A DNA stretch of 64,000 nucleotides from Thuidium tamariscinum (lineage: Eukaryota > Streptophyta > Bryopsida > Hypnales > Thuidiaceae), in NCBI GenBank assembly GCA_947034885.2, contig OX344749.2, positions 43,677,682-43,741,681 on the forward strand, written 5' to 3'. The notes under the pieces are model-generated. The model was not told the origin of the DNA and did no database searches. It saw nothing but the letters and a program-made list of their open reading frames with translations. Shown one piece after another: positions 1 through 11,444 of the stretch (its first letter is position 1; the number at the start of each line of letters is the position of its first letter). Made by a program: the position numbers and the translations under genes.

Positions 1-581
1 TTTCTTGCAACGACCCGAATGCTAAATCCTAATGTTTGTAGGATTTACATCACAACATGTAAAGTTCTTAGCATTATAAAGATATGACAATTTCACTATA
101 TTTATGTCAACTCCAATGTGATCCTCATTTGATTTGTGTACAAATACTTCTTGGTACATTTCTTTACAAGGAGTATTGAATTGATGTCTTTGCACCTTAT
201 ACCTTGTTTGGATCTTGATGTGATCCTTTCTTGGGTTTTATAGAAATGTTAAGTTGAAGTGATGTTTTGGTTAAAAAATTGGCATGATATGTTGTATTAG
301 TATATTGGAAGTTTATGTGTTATGTAGTTTAGAGTAATTTTTGTAAATTTAATAGGAAAGGCCATGTAAAGGAATGTCCCTCACCACTCAACTAGGTTGC
401 CTAAATCTTGAAATATATATTAAATTCAAATTACCTTTAAATCTTGCATGACATATCCAAAATATTGGTCTACTATGTAAAATATGCTTGACCTTCAATC
501 CCTTTTGAATGTGATTATTGAAATGTACTTCATATGTAGACCTCAATGATTTATTCATTTATATTTCCAATGTTTGTAGGG

Positions 582-1417
582 CTAACCCCTAAAGGACCAA
601 ATTGCATTTTTTGTCAATATAGCAATTTTGAGCAATTCATTATGAATGGAGATTATATTATTTTTCTTTGAATTTTTCACACAACATGTGTCCGAGGAGT
701 AGCTTTAAGGCCCAATAGTTTTCATATATTTTGACTACGTGGTTAAGAAGTTATTGCATGATATATGATTTTCTTTCATCTTTGGACAACCTAGGCAACT
801 GAAAAATCTACTTTTAAAATCACTTTTTCAAAAAATAAAAATTTGAAATTGGTTTATTAAATTTATATTTATTTAGAAAGCTTTGAATCATTCCATTTTG
901 ATTAATGAGATGAAACTTATGAGGACTTTTAGTTTTGGGTAGTTTGCGGGTAGTTATAGAATCTCTACTCTTCAAATAAGTTTAAAATCTTTTATTTAAT
1001 TCAATTTATAATATATTAAAAAAAAATTGAAACATTGGGTGAATATCGTTTATTAAAATATTACAACCTTTAGGATTGGCATTGTTCATTTCCATAAATA
1101 AATTGTTCATAATTTAGTATTCTAAATCATTTTCTATTTCTTTCTACTTATTGTTTTTTTCCTGTGTCTTGTACAATTTCAAATTTTTTCAGATTTTTTC
1201 AACATACAGCCAATTTGAACTAAAGAAGAGCAACCACCATTTTAAACATTTTTTCATACAAATGTGACCTTGTGAAGTGTAGCTACCTAGACTTCTGCAG
1301 GGATCCTACAGTTATATGTGTCAAAAATGTTTTTCTTCTATAATTTTGCACTTGCATTAGAAATGGCAACTTTGGAACCCTTTGGTAAAAATATAATCAA
1401 AAACCTGTAGTGGTTAA
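582..1417. mobile_element. Decayed TTAA-bounded DNA element, about 0.93-kb family
   Basis: Starts CTAACCCCTAAAGGACC (TTAA mutated to CTAA) and ends CTGTAGTGGTTAA. The interior aligns along its length with the copies at 8618, 16295 and 62792: the segment around 'aattttgagcaattcattatgaatggag', the block mentioning accumulated 'gtccgaggagtagctttaaggccc', and the end near 'gaaatggcaactttggaac'. It is the most diverged of the four copies. There is no coding capacity, so it is non-autonomous. Confidence 0.7.
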
Positions 1418-4149
1418 TCAATATCAATTACAATCAGTAGCACTATAGAAATATGGAACATTAAATTGTAACATGAAGTATTTTTTAATGTTTTGTTGTC
1501 AATTGCATTGATTATTTTAGTCATCAAGGTATGCATGTATAGACAAAAAATTTGGAAAATTTTGAAGTTTTCAAAAGATCAAGGTGAATAGATCCAATAA
1601 AGTTAACTAAAAGCTAAAGTACAATGAAATTAAAGTCAAATACACATACGGATATAGAAAAGACCAGTAAACAACTGGTTAGGAAGGAGTTAGGGTAGTT
1701 AGACAAATAGGCTAGCGATTAGTTTAGGGTTAGTTGCAGCCACAAACAAAAAGACTAATCGACTTTGTTTCTCTTTTTTTCTTTTGACAAATTGATACTG
1801 TGACCAAAGTTAGTTAGAAATAGTTACTTGGATAGAGTAGCAAGACCATTTGACCAAGTAGATAATATGCAATTGTAAATGTATGTGTAGTTATGGACCA
1901 ATTGACTCTTGGCCTAATTTGGAGAAAGATGTTACTATGACTAATTAACTCGACGGATAATGAAATAGGGAGTACTTTTTGTTGACTTTTGTGTGTTTTG
2001 CAAACTCACCAAATTGACAATTAGTGACTTGTGAATGATAGTATTCCAACCTAAAACAATCAGGCTAAATAAACAGAGATATTGGACTAATTGACAAAAT
2101 ATTAAAAATAAAAATTAATTAAGGAGTTACAAAGGTGTATCTTCACACCAATATATGCATATAAATTGTGGATTTGATTAATAAGTCAATAGAACAAGAA
2201 CCAAGACTATTTGACACACCTTGACTATTTGACATTAGAATTCTAGTTTAAGACTTTGATAGTAAGTCAAGGGTTAGTTTTCATGGGAAATGGACGATAG
2301 TTAAGATAGGTTAGGACAAAAAATACCTTTAGAAAACTAATCCTTTTAATTTTTAATCTTTCATTTCCATAAATGAGTGATAATCCTACATAAAAGTGAC
2401 TTTAGATACAAAACAATAGACTATTTGATTTTTCCCAAACGAAAGAACCACCACTAGGGGATTCCCCGGGTATTGTTTCCCGAGTAATTCTCCACTACAA
2501 CATGGTACAAGAAATTGCAGTATTAAGCAAGGGCCTAAACCAAATAAGACCTCTAGATTTTAGAATAGCCTTATTGTAATTGTGAAAAGTAGTGAGTGTT
2601 GTTATTTTTTAATTTTTCAAGTGTTCATGGATCGGTGTCTTAATAGTAAGATATTTTGGTTGTAATACAAGGCATTTGGATTTTACTAATAGTATTGTAT
2701 TCTAGATTAAAGTGAGAAAAAAGACTCCTTTTTTTCGAATGGTCAATTGGTTTAGAACAGACACTTCACTTTATGCATATTGAAATTAAGGGCACCATAT
2801 TGTGACCCTTGATTCTAATGCCATCATCTTCAAAAGTGTCTTGGAGAATCTAAGAGGTGAATTGACTTTGATTGATGGCAAGAATGCAAAGTGTCATGCC
2901 TTGGTTGAGTTTAAAAATGACAAAAAGATAACAAAACTACAATGATTAAATGTATTTTCATTTGTATTTAATTTTAGCCTTTAAGCCTCTTTGCTTTCTA
3001 TCATTCCACTTTAAATTGTGTATCAATAAATAAATGTAGATTGATAATTGATTTTTTATATGATTTGCATTGTAGGGGACATAGATTACCATTCCATCAC
3101 TTGCATGCATCAATGGCACACCTTAAATAAAGTTATTCTTAGCATAGATAGGTATCATACTACATTAAGGCAATTGCAGCTTGCTCTATAAATCATCAAT
3201 ACTTAAAAGAAAATGAGTTTGCTTTGACATAGGCGTTTGCAAATTATTTGATGTAGAGGCTCTAATGCATTGAAGAAGATGGGGGATCTTCAAATAGAAA
3301 ATTTAGTGGCTTCATCACTTACATCAATCAATCACACTTCAAGCCTTCCTCCAAAATTATTAGAATGCTCTAAGCTAATTAATTTGATAGGATTCCCCTT
3401 TTTTTTGGTAATTTGAAAATTCTGTCTTTTGTCATAGTGGTAGATAGAATAGTTGTGCTTTGTGAGTTTGTACTTCACTAGATAGTTATATTGTTGGAGA
3501 TATTTGAGTTCCATTTCACTTGTATGCCAACAAGTGAAGCTCTAGAAGTCTTGTTGTGATGTTGCAATATACCTTTTTTGTTTTTTAGAGTACAAGGTGA
3601 TGAAAAACTTAAGTACAAGTAGAATTCTTACATTCAACGCCTACATACTTAAATGTTCAAGTAGTTGGATATAATATGCTTTTTTGCTTTTTTGCTCCAA
3701 GCCAACGAATTCCTACCTGCATTAAATATGTACCATTGATTTGGTGCAAAGTAGTTCTAAGTCTCATATTGTTTTTGCTACTTAATTCATGTTTGGTCTA
3801 AATTTAAAAACTTCATATTGTATAAAGGTTTCCAACTTTAATCTTGAATAGCATTTTATTCTACCATAAAGCAAGTGTTTTTTATCATATTGGCACAATT
3901 CCTTTGTATTGTTGTCTAATGATGTTTATTTGGTAATGCCTTCATATAGAACCTTTGATTTAAATTAAGTCTTTCTTCACTCAAACAAGTCAAAATATCA
4001 ATGAATGCATATATTGCAAATACTTCAAAAAAAAGGAGGAAAGAAAATAGGGCTAAAATCCTTACAATATAATAAAAATAGTCACTAAATTCATGATTGT
4101 AGGTGTCACATGTGTTGAATCTTTCCAAAATCTTTTAGATTCTTTATTA

Positions 4150-4996
4150 TTCATTGTTTGTGTTCTCACAAGCTTACTAATCCACAATTGTAGGCTAATA
4201 GATTGCGTAAGTTTTGATCGTACAAATTGGAATATATAAGCATTCAAAGTTGAAAAAAAATTTGAACTTTTCCTATAATTTTAGATGACTTTGACCACCA
4301 TTTGTACACAAATTTTGCACTATGAACTTTGAATCGATTTTTGTTATTATAGGATTGTCTTGAAAGCTTAGGGCTTAAAAACAATAAAAAAATTTAATTT
4401 AATTCTTTAAAAATTTAAAATTTTTCATCATTTCAAAAATTGTTAAATAAAAGTAGATTCAATACTAAAAAACAAATTAAATCATTGATAGCTATTAGAT
4501 GGGATTCAATCACAATAATGCCAATAATAGGATTATTTTAGTTAGAAAAATTAACCTTGATAAACAATTTTGTTTTTCGAAATTGTAATAACTTGTATTT
4601 TGAAATGACACCTATGAGATATTTTTCAAGAAGTTGATGCTTAGATTGTGGAAAGAATGTTTACAACTTTTACATAATTTCTTATCCAAATAAGAATGAT
4701 CAAATCTTCACTTCTAGAAAAACAAAATCTATATTAAGAAAAAAAATTAAAATTAAAATTCAAGTTTTTGTGAATTCATTTTTTGCTTGCCAAATCAAAA
4801 TTTTGGCTTTTTGTAGTGTTAGTCAACTTTTTCTCCCAAGCACTAATTGAAATGAAAAATAATATTCCTATGAAGCTAACACATTTTTCTATCTTATGAG
4901 AAAGTTTCAAAAAGTTCTACTAAAAATCGAAGTCATAGCCTAAGCCTATTTGAAATTCATTTTGTCTCCAAGCGGATATTGGTCCTTAGGGGTTAA
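4150..4996 (-). repeat. Partial TTAA-bounded element, long family
   Basis: The right end reads GGTCCTTAGGGGTTAA. On the minus strand it starts like the complete element at 59465 (TTAACCCCTAAGGACC) and stays similar through the 'gaaactttctcat...agaaaa' and 'tttcaatt' blocks. The far end, toward 4150, has decayed and no second TTAA terminus is visible, so the left border is approximate. Confidence 0.55.
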
Positions 4997-6039
4997 AAAT
5001 TCATAGTTCATCCATATCCGGTCCAATATATGCATTTTTTGAGAATCTAACATCCCTTCTTCATTTGCAACAAGGCTACTTGAACATTTTTCACATTTTG
5101 ATGATAGGAACAAACCTCATTTTCCCTTATTTGGAGCATTCTCCTAAGATGGCAACAAGCATTCAAGTGCTAGCAAAGTGGGTGGATAGTAAGGTAGATG
5201 TATCCACCCAAAAGATAGTGAAGCAAATTTTTATTTTATTTAACCCCTTCCACCCATATTTTTTTAATTTTATTGCCTGCCCACCCACCTAGATGATTAT
5301 AAGTGATTTCCTATGCCCCATTGTATAGATACATATATTTGTATTTTTGATGAGTAGTTTCTCCACCAATCAATATGAGATATATTTAGTAATTGGTACA
5401 TATTTAGTATTCAATATGTATTAAGTATTTAGCATTAAATCAATGGCATTAAGGGGGTTTTCAACTTCTTTTTTTAAATTTCAAATAAATGTCTAGGAAA
5501 TTTAGTCATTTTAGTGTATGTAAGTGTTTGGTAGGGGATGGTGCCATCTTTCAATTGAAGGTTATGAAACCATAAACAATTCTGTATCATTCTATAATTA
5601 CTATGCAAAAGATATTGAAAATATACACCCAAAGTTCAAATTGCAATAAAATATTCAATATTACAAATTTGTTCAAAATTCTAATTGGAATAGAAACAGC
5701 TAGAATAGATGACATTCATTTCATTAGATGGGCTCAAACTCAAGAAATATTGTTTTTATAGAGAAATTTTAGATTAAGAGCAAAGAGCAACAACTTTCTA
5801 AAATATCCTGAAAATAATATATTTTGTGCTCCATTTTTTTTACTAAATTCTCATTCATGTGAAGACAAACACTAGCAAGACTACAAACTCAATTAGGTAC
5901 TCTTCATAACCCTTCGTAAAAGATCAACAAGAAAAACATAGATGAAAAATTACCTTCAATCTCTTTATAGACCACCTCTTTCTCATACAAATTCTATAGA
6001 TTGGCATTACCAACGTTACACTCTAACCCTCAAAGTCCC

Positions 6040-6726
6040 AAGGTCATTTGTCAAAAGTTCTTGCACTATAGACTTTGAATAAAAAAAACTATGTTGAAGA
6101 ATGGACTTGCAAGTCTAAGAAAAAATATTTCAAAAACAATTGAACTTGATTTTCATTCTTCAAAAAATTATTAAGTGAAGTAGTTCTAAGATTGAACTCT
6201 AAACTACATTGTAAATAGCTCTAAGATGGAATTGAAATATAATAATTCAAATCGTGAGATTGTTCTAGCAAGCATATTTAACCTTATCACTTTTTTTTTG
6301 AATTCTTTTTAGAAAATTGCATTCAAAAATGAATCTCTTAAGTTATTTTGCAACAAAGTTGCTTAGATTGCCCCCCAAACAAGATTATTCATGACTTTCT
6401 CATCACTGGTCCAAACTGAATGAATCAAAGCTTCACATGTATACAAAAATGTAATATTTCAAGAAAAAACTTTGAACAATTGATTTTGAATATTTGTGAT
6501 TTCTTCTAATTGCCTCTAACCTCCATTTTTGGCTTAATGTACTATAACTTTTTTTTTTCTTAGGCATTGATTGAAATTCAAAAGAAAATTATACGCCTAA
6601 GAACCTTACATGATTTTCTACCTTAATAGAAAAGCTTTAGAAAATAATGATGAATATTGAGGTTGTACAAGCCTACCTAAAGTTGCATTGTGGCCCTTGT
6701 AGGGGTAATGGGACTTGAGGGGTTAA
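6040..6726 (-). repeat. Partial TTAA-bounded element, long family
   Basis: Ends GGACTTGAGGGGTTAA at 6726. The interior matches, in reverse, the right half of the element at 59465-60838, for example the 'ttgcactatagactttgaat' and 'ttttcattcttcaaaaaatt' stretches. The left border is not defined by an inverted repeat and is approximate. No coding capacity. Confidence 0.5.
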
Positions 6727-7293
6727 AAAAACTGCAATTTAGACATTGGACAATCATGAAAATAGGTCCCTTCAATTAAAATTGGCAAAAAGACGTAAAT
6801 TACAAAGAGGTTAGCAAATCATAGTTATTGAAGCACTTTGCACTCCAAAATTGATTGAAGTGCTTTAATTTGGTAACCATGATTTGCCAACTCTTCCTAG
6901 TAATTTTATTACAAGGAGGGACTTATCATTTGTCGAAGGATTGTAGTTGTGAAAAAGGAGACATATAAGGTAGAATGCTCTTAAATGGAGCACGTTCTAA
7001 AATGGTGCCCTACCTTAAATGTACAATATTTCTACATTTTGTTTTTTCATAGCCTTCAGTAGTGTACTGATAGTGTACATTTTAACTAGGGCACCATTTT
7101 AGAGCCCTGTGCCCTTTCAACTTCAAAATTTAATAACTAATTCTACAAAGCTCCAAAAAATATGAAATGACTTGAATTAAATGTCAATTCTACTTGTCTT
7201 TCAAGGAAAATATACTGAACAATATTTCAAGATGTTTCACCTCCCCAAAGTTTAGTTTCAGCCCTTAGATGGGCGACTACTGAGCCTTGTACC

Positions 7294-7445
7294 TTAACCC
7301 ATTAAAGATAAGATCAATGACTAATTGATGACTTTGAGTGAAAATGACAAGTTTTCATTAGTAGTCACTTCAGCTACTAATGAAAACATGTCATTTCTAG
7401 CTAGATCTTCATTTGTAGTCATCGACCTGGGCCTTAATGGGTTAA
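7294..7445. mobile_element. Foldback miniature element with TTAA ends
   Basis: A 152-bp imperfect palindrome that begins TTAACCCATTAA and ends TTAATGGGTTAA. Its two halves pair with each other (GACAAGTTTTCATTAGTAG against CTACTAATGAAAACATGTC). The ends resemble those of the 400-bp element at 11045-11444. It is too small to encode anything; the open frames on both strands here only reflect the palindrome. Confidence 0.6.
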
Positions 7446-7448
7446 AGG

Positions 7449-7660
7449 AGAGGCACCCAATGGGGCACCTGTACCCAATGCCGTCCGTTTCTACAGCACA
7501 CAATCATTTCAGGCTATAAATGTAGGTAGGCAGTACATGGCTTATTGCTTTTGACTTAAAACAATAAGCAGTCTACAATCCCGCTACATTTCTGTTCTAG
7601 AATGAATGACTGACTTAGAAATGGACGGCATTGGGTGCAGGTGCGCCATTAAGTGCCTCT
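7449..7660. mobile_element. Foldback miniature element, AGAGGCAC ends
   Basis: A 212-bp imperfect inverted repeat directly after the preceding foldback. It starts AGAGGCACCCAATGGGGC and ends GCGCCATTAAGTGCCTCT; inside, CCCAATGCCGTCC pairs with GGACGGCATTGGG and ACATGGCTTATTG with CAATAAGCAGTCT. A diverged relative without the outer ends may lie at 34533-34690. No clear target duplication. Confidence 0.55.
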
Positions 7661-8335
7661 ACCGTAAGACATTTTATTCATTGTAGAGATCTCCTTTCAA
7701 GGATGCAAATGGGCCCCTCGACTCATTGCTCAACAATGTTATGGACGTCCCCACTTCCACCAAATCCAAGTCTCATGAAGCATATTCAGTCAGTCACAGA
7801 TTCTACAGTAAAGGTTTTCTTAAAAGACCAACCTACCAGGCAAGACTTTCACCAGCTCCATTGAAAACTTGTGTCCATATCACGACTTCAACTGTGGCAT
7901 GAAAGTTGTTTTGCAGGTAAATAAATAAATTGACTGCTGGGGTGAAATGATAGCGGCCCCTCAGGAAAACACTGAAATTTTTTATTTCCCAATTTAGCAT
8001 GATAAAATTTGCAAGTTTTGATTACATATTTGTAATCAAAGGTCCCAAATTAGCTACAAAGAATTGAGGTTTCAAGAGACCCATATTAATTAATTAATTA
8101 ATTAATTGACATTTCACACTATCTAAAAATCTATCTTTGTTGTATATCAATAGTTATTGAAGTGTCTTGGGATTGTAAGTTACATCATGTTTCAAACATC
8201 TACAATTTTTTAGAATGAGGCCCTTTAATTTTTTGGTCCCATTAATACTCCTACTTAGTATAGGAGGGATGTACAAAGCAAAGTAATCAAGTGCAAATCA
8301 AGGGGTTTTCTTTTTACTTGCACTCGTGGAACGAC

Positions 8336-9901
8336 TTAACCCCTAAATGTCCAAGGCACCAAAATCTGGTGTTTGAAAAACTTTGAAGTTTAAAAAAACC
8401 TAACCAAGTTGCTATTTTTAGTTTTTTGGAGAATTCTTTTCAAAGTCTATTTTAAGCATCAAAAAGTTGTTCTTAAAAATGATTGACTATGATTTTTTAA
8501 TTTGAAATTTTGTGCAAGGGTACCCTTTGCAATCTTGACTTTCTCTAGTGTTGAGGGTTCTTGGAAATGAGCCTCAAATAGACTAGATCTTGGAGAAAAA
8601 ATCACATAAAAATTCATTTAACCCCGAAACCCCTGAACAACGTTTTTTGAGATTATAGATTTTTTGGGCAGCTCACTACGGATGGCGTTTTGTTTTCTTT
8701 GAAATTTTGATATAATGTGTGTCCGAGGAATAACTTTAAGGCCCAACAATTTTCATAACTTTTGACTTTGTGGATAAAAAGTTATGGCATGATATGTCAC
8801 TTTGTTTGCTCGGCAGGCAGCTGAAAAAACTTTTTTTTGAAAAGTGAAATTTCAAATTGATTCTTTAGGTTTATACAGACATGGGAAGCTTTGAATCAAT
8901 CCATTCCGATCAATGAGTCAAAAGTTATGAAGATTTTGAGTTTGGAGTAGTTTGCGGCTAGTTATAGAATCTCTACAGTACAAATAAAGTTTGAAATTCT
9001 TCATTTAATTCAATTTTTCATATTTTTGGAAAAAAAATCAAAACAAAAGGTGTAGATTGTTTATTTCAACATTTTAACCATTGGGATTGAAAATTTTCAA
9101 TTCCATGAATAAAATGTTCACAATTTAGTATTTTGGCTCATTTTTTACTTCCTTCTACTTACTTATTTTTTCCTATATGTTGTACAATTCCAAATGGTTT
9201 GAAATTTTTTGAGAATGTAGCCAACTTGCATTGAAGTATGAATTCAAAGAGTAACCACCATTTTGAATTTTTTTTCACACAAATATGACCTTGTGAAGTG
9301 CAGCTGCCCGGATTTTCGCAGGGATAAAAAAACAGTTTTTGTCAATTCAAATGCTTATATCTTGCAATCTACATGGTGAAATTTTCTGAAATTTTTTCCA
9401 CATGTTTACAAACCACCTTAATACAAGATCCTACGGTTATATGAGTAAAAAATGTGTTTTAAAAAAAATTGCTCTTGTATTAGAAATGGCAGTTTTGGAG
9501 CATTTTTTTGGTGAAAACGCTGTCAGGGGTTTAGGGGTTAAAAAAATTGTAGGATAAATTTTGAGAAGCGATAAATTGATTGGAGTTGTGCATGTTAGAT
9601 ACTTTCACCTCATATGTTTTTGGTCACCAAATTTATAGATTTGACTTGTGAAAAGAGGATTGAAAAACTTCTCATTTCTTTTGCAATTTTAACACCTTCA
9701 TGATCAAAAATTATAATCTTTCAATCTATAAGTGATATTGTTGTGTTTTCTTTTCCTAAGTGATCTCTAACATGTTTCGTTTGAATTTGTACAATTACAT
9801 TCTAAAATAATTGATAAAGCTCATCAAAATAGTTGACTTTTTGTTCACTTTTGAACAAATTTCTATAAGCTCAAAAAAGGCCTTGGGCATTTAGGGTTTA
9901 A
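8336..9901. mobile_element. TTAA-bounded element split by a nested element
   Basis: The outer ends are TTAACCCCTAAATGTCCAAG at 8336 and, inverted, CCTTGGGCATTTAGGGTTTAA at 9901. A second element of the ~0.93-kb family (8618-9541) sits inside, so the original outer element was about 640 bp. No protein-coding capacity was seen in the outer parts. Confidence 0.6.
8618..9541. mobile_element. TTAA-bounded DNA element, about 0.93-kb family
   Basis: A 924-bp unit flanked by TTAA on both sides. The ends are inverted repeats: TTAACCCCGAAACCCCTGA at the left and TCAGGGGTTTAGGGGTTAA at the right. It is nearly identical over its full length to the copy at 62792-63730, so both inserted or were homogenised recently. 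TTAA duplications and CCC-leading termini are typical of piggyBac-like or Kolobok-like transposons; without a transposase the assignment is inference. Confidence 0.75.
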
Positions 9902-10080
9902 GGGGGCCAACCTAAGAGCATGGCCATGGCTCATATGGCCAAATGGCCTAGCCAAGGACCACTTTTTGTGAATTTAAGGAAGCTCGGGCTTGGCCAAAAA
10001 ATTTTTTGCCCCTCCCCAAAGCACCCAATAAGCATGGGGAAGCAAACATTTTTGGATTTTGAGGTGCCATGTAAGGGCAA

Positions 10081-10205
10081 AACACCCATTTGCATCCATG
10101 TATCCATTCCCGTCCATATGTAGCAGGGGTGCACATTTTTCAAAGAAAAATGTGCACCCCTGCTACATATGGACGGGAATGGATACATGGATGCAAATGG
10201 GTGTT
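10081..10205. repeat. Perfect 125-bp palindrome
   Basis: Two 61-base arms that are exact reverse complements, with a three-base centre at 10142-10144. The left arm begins AACACCCATTTGCATCC and the right arm ends GGATGCAAATGGGTGTT. Unlike other palindromes in this window it has no recognisable transposon ends. Open frames on both strands here are by-products of the palindrome. A transcript would fold into an almost loop-free hairpin. Confidence 0.85.
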
Positions 10206-10627
10206 CCCACCTTAGTAGATTCCAACAAAGCAAAATCTTTTTCAATTCTAAAATACCTTGAAACTTGGAATTAAATACAAAAAAATCATAGCAAATTGAC
10301 TCTCCACTTGTTGATCACTCCCCATTTGACAAAGACATAATCAAATTCGGCTAATTTTGACCTTTTTTTGCTTCACCTTGCATGTTGTCAGGCAATTAAA
10401 ATAGCCAAGCTGGACTACTTATCTAGTATATGTCATATCTTGCATTACCATGGGTAATTGACTTGACTCATGAGGGGTTCGTCACTTGGACCATGATATC
10501 TTATTTTAGTGTAAGTTGGAATTACATAATAGTAGAGAATGAATTAAGTAAATTTTTCTACTTTTGAAACCAGTCAAGGATCAACACTTCCACTCCATGT
10601 ACTTGACTATATAACTTAATGTTCTAT

Positions 10628-10720
10628 CACTAATAGAAAATCTACCCAGTTCTGTTGTTTTGGTGGTATTGATCATCAATACGACCAAAACAACAGAACT
10701 GGGTAGATTTTCTATTAGTG
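10628..10720. mobile_element. CACTA-type miniature element
   Basis: A 93-bp near-perfect palindrome beginning CACTAATAGAAAATC and ending GATTTTCTATTAGTG; the 46-base arms differ at one position. It is flanked by TAT on both sides, a 3-bp target duplication. The CACTA termini and 3-bp duplication are the hallmarks of En/Spm (CACTA) elements. Non-autonomous. Confidence 0.75.
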
Positions 10721-11044
10721 TATATATCATATTGTACTAAGTAGGTGGCTCTAAAAGCAACCCAACTTTGAAAGTGACTTCTAACATAGAAGTACATTTT
10801 TCTTTCTTCAATATATCAACAATGTACATTTCAACAAGGAGTTATTTTAAGAAACCACAACATTTCAACTTCAAATTTTTTCAACTAATTTTACAAAGGT
10901 TCAAAAATACTAAACAACTTGGGTTGGATGCCAATTCCATTTATCTTCCTACAAGAATTTATTGAAATTTATTTCAAGAGTTTAGCTTATAGTGAAAAGA
11001 ACTAAAATTGCCAATGTAAGGTAAAAGTACCTGTAATGGATAAC

Positions 11045-11444
11045 TTAACCCATTAAGGACCGTGGTTGATTTTGGGGGCGGGCAAAACATTTTCTAGCCC
11101 CAAAGTAAAGATGGAAAACAATACCAAATTGTGATGCATTCCAAAGATCTAACAATAATATTGAAATTGGGATAATTACTTCGGCCTCTACAATAAACTT
11201 TTGTCCATTAAAGGTTCTCTTGTTGGAAGATTTTTGTATTTTAACCCATATTTTATTAGTTTTTTCAACCCCTAAACTACATACTAGCAAGGATTTTTGT
11301 AATTCTTGTTCCAATGCATTGGATTCTCCACTCTCTATACCTGTATCCTTTTCTCTGTATCCAAATTCATTTTAAAACTTTAGCTACCAATGAAAAAGTA
11401 TCAATATCAATCCAAAAGTGGTCAATTAGTTCTTAATGGATTAA
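11045..11444. mobile_element. TTAA-bounded element, about 400 bp
   Basis: Ends are TTAACCCATTAAGGACCG on the left and AGTTCTTAATGGATTAA on the right, inverted with a few mismatches and both finishing in TTAA. The 89-codon open frame on the minus strand within it resembles no transposase I know and is probably accidental. Confidence 0.55.

Noticed and set aside
9931-10274. Overlapping frames of 60-104 codons on both strands
   Set aside because: Created by the perfect palindrome at 10081-10205, which gives the same translation on both strands.
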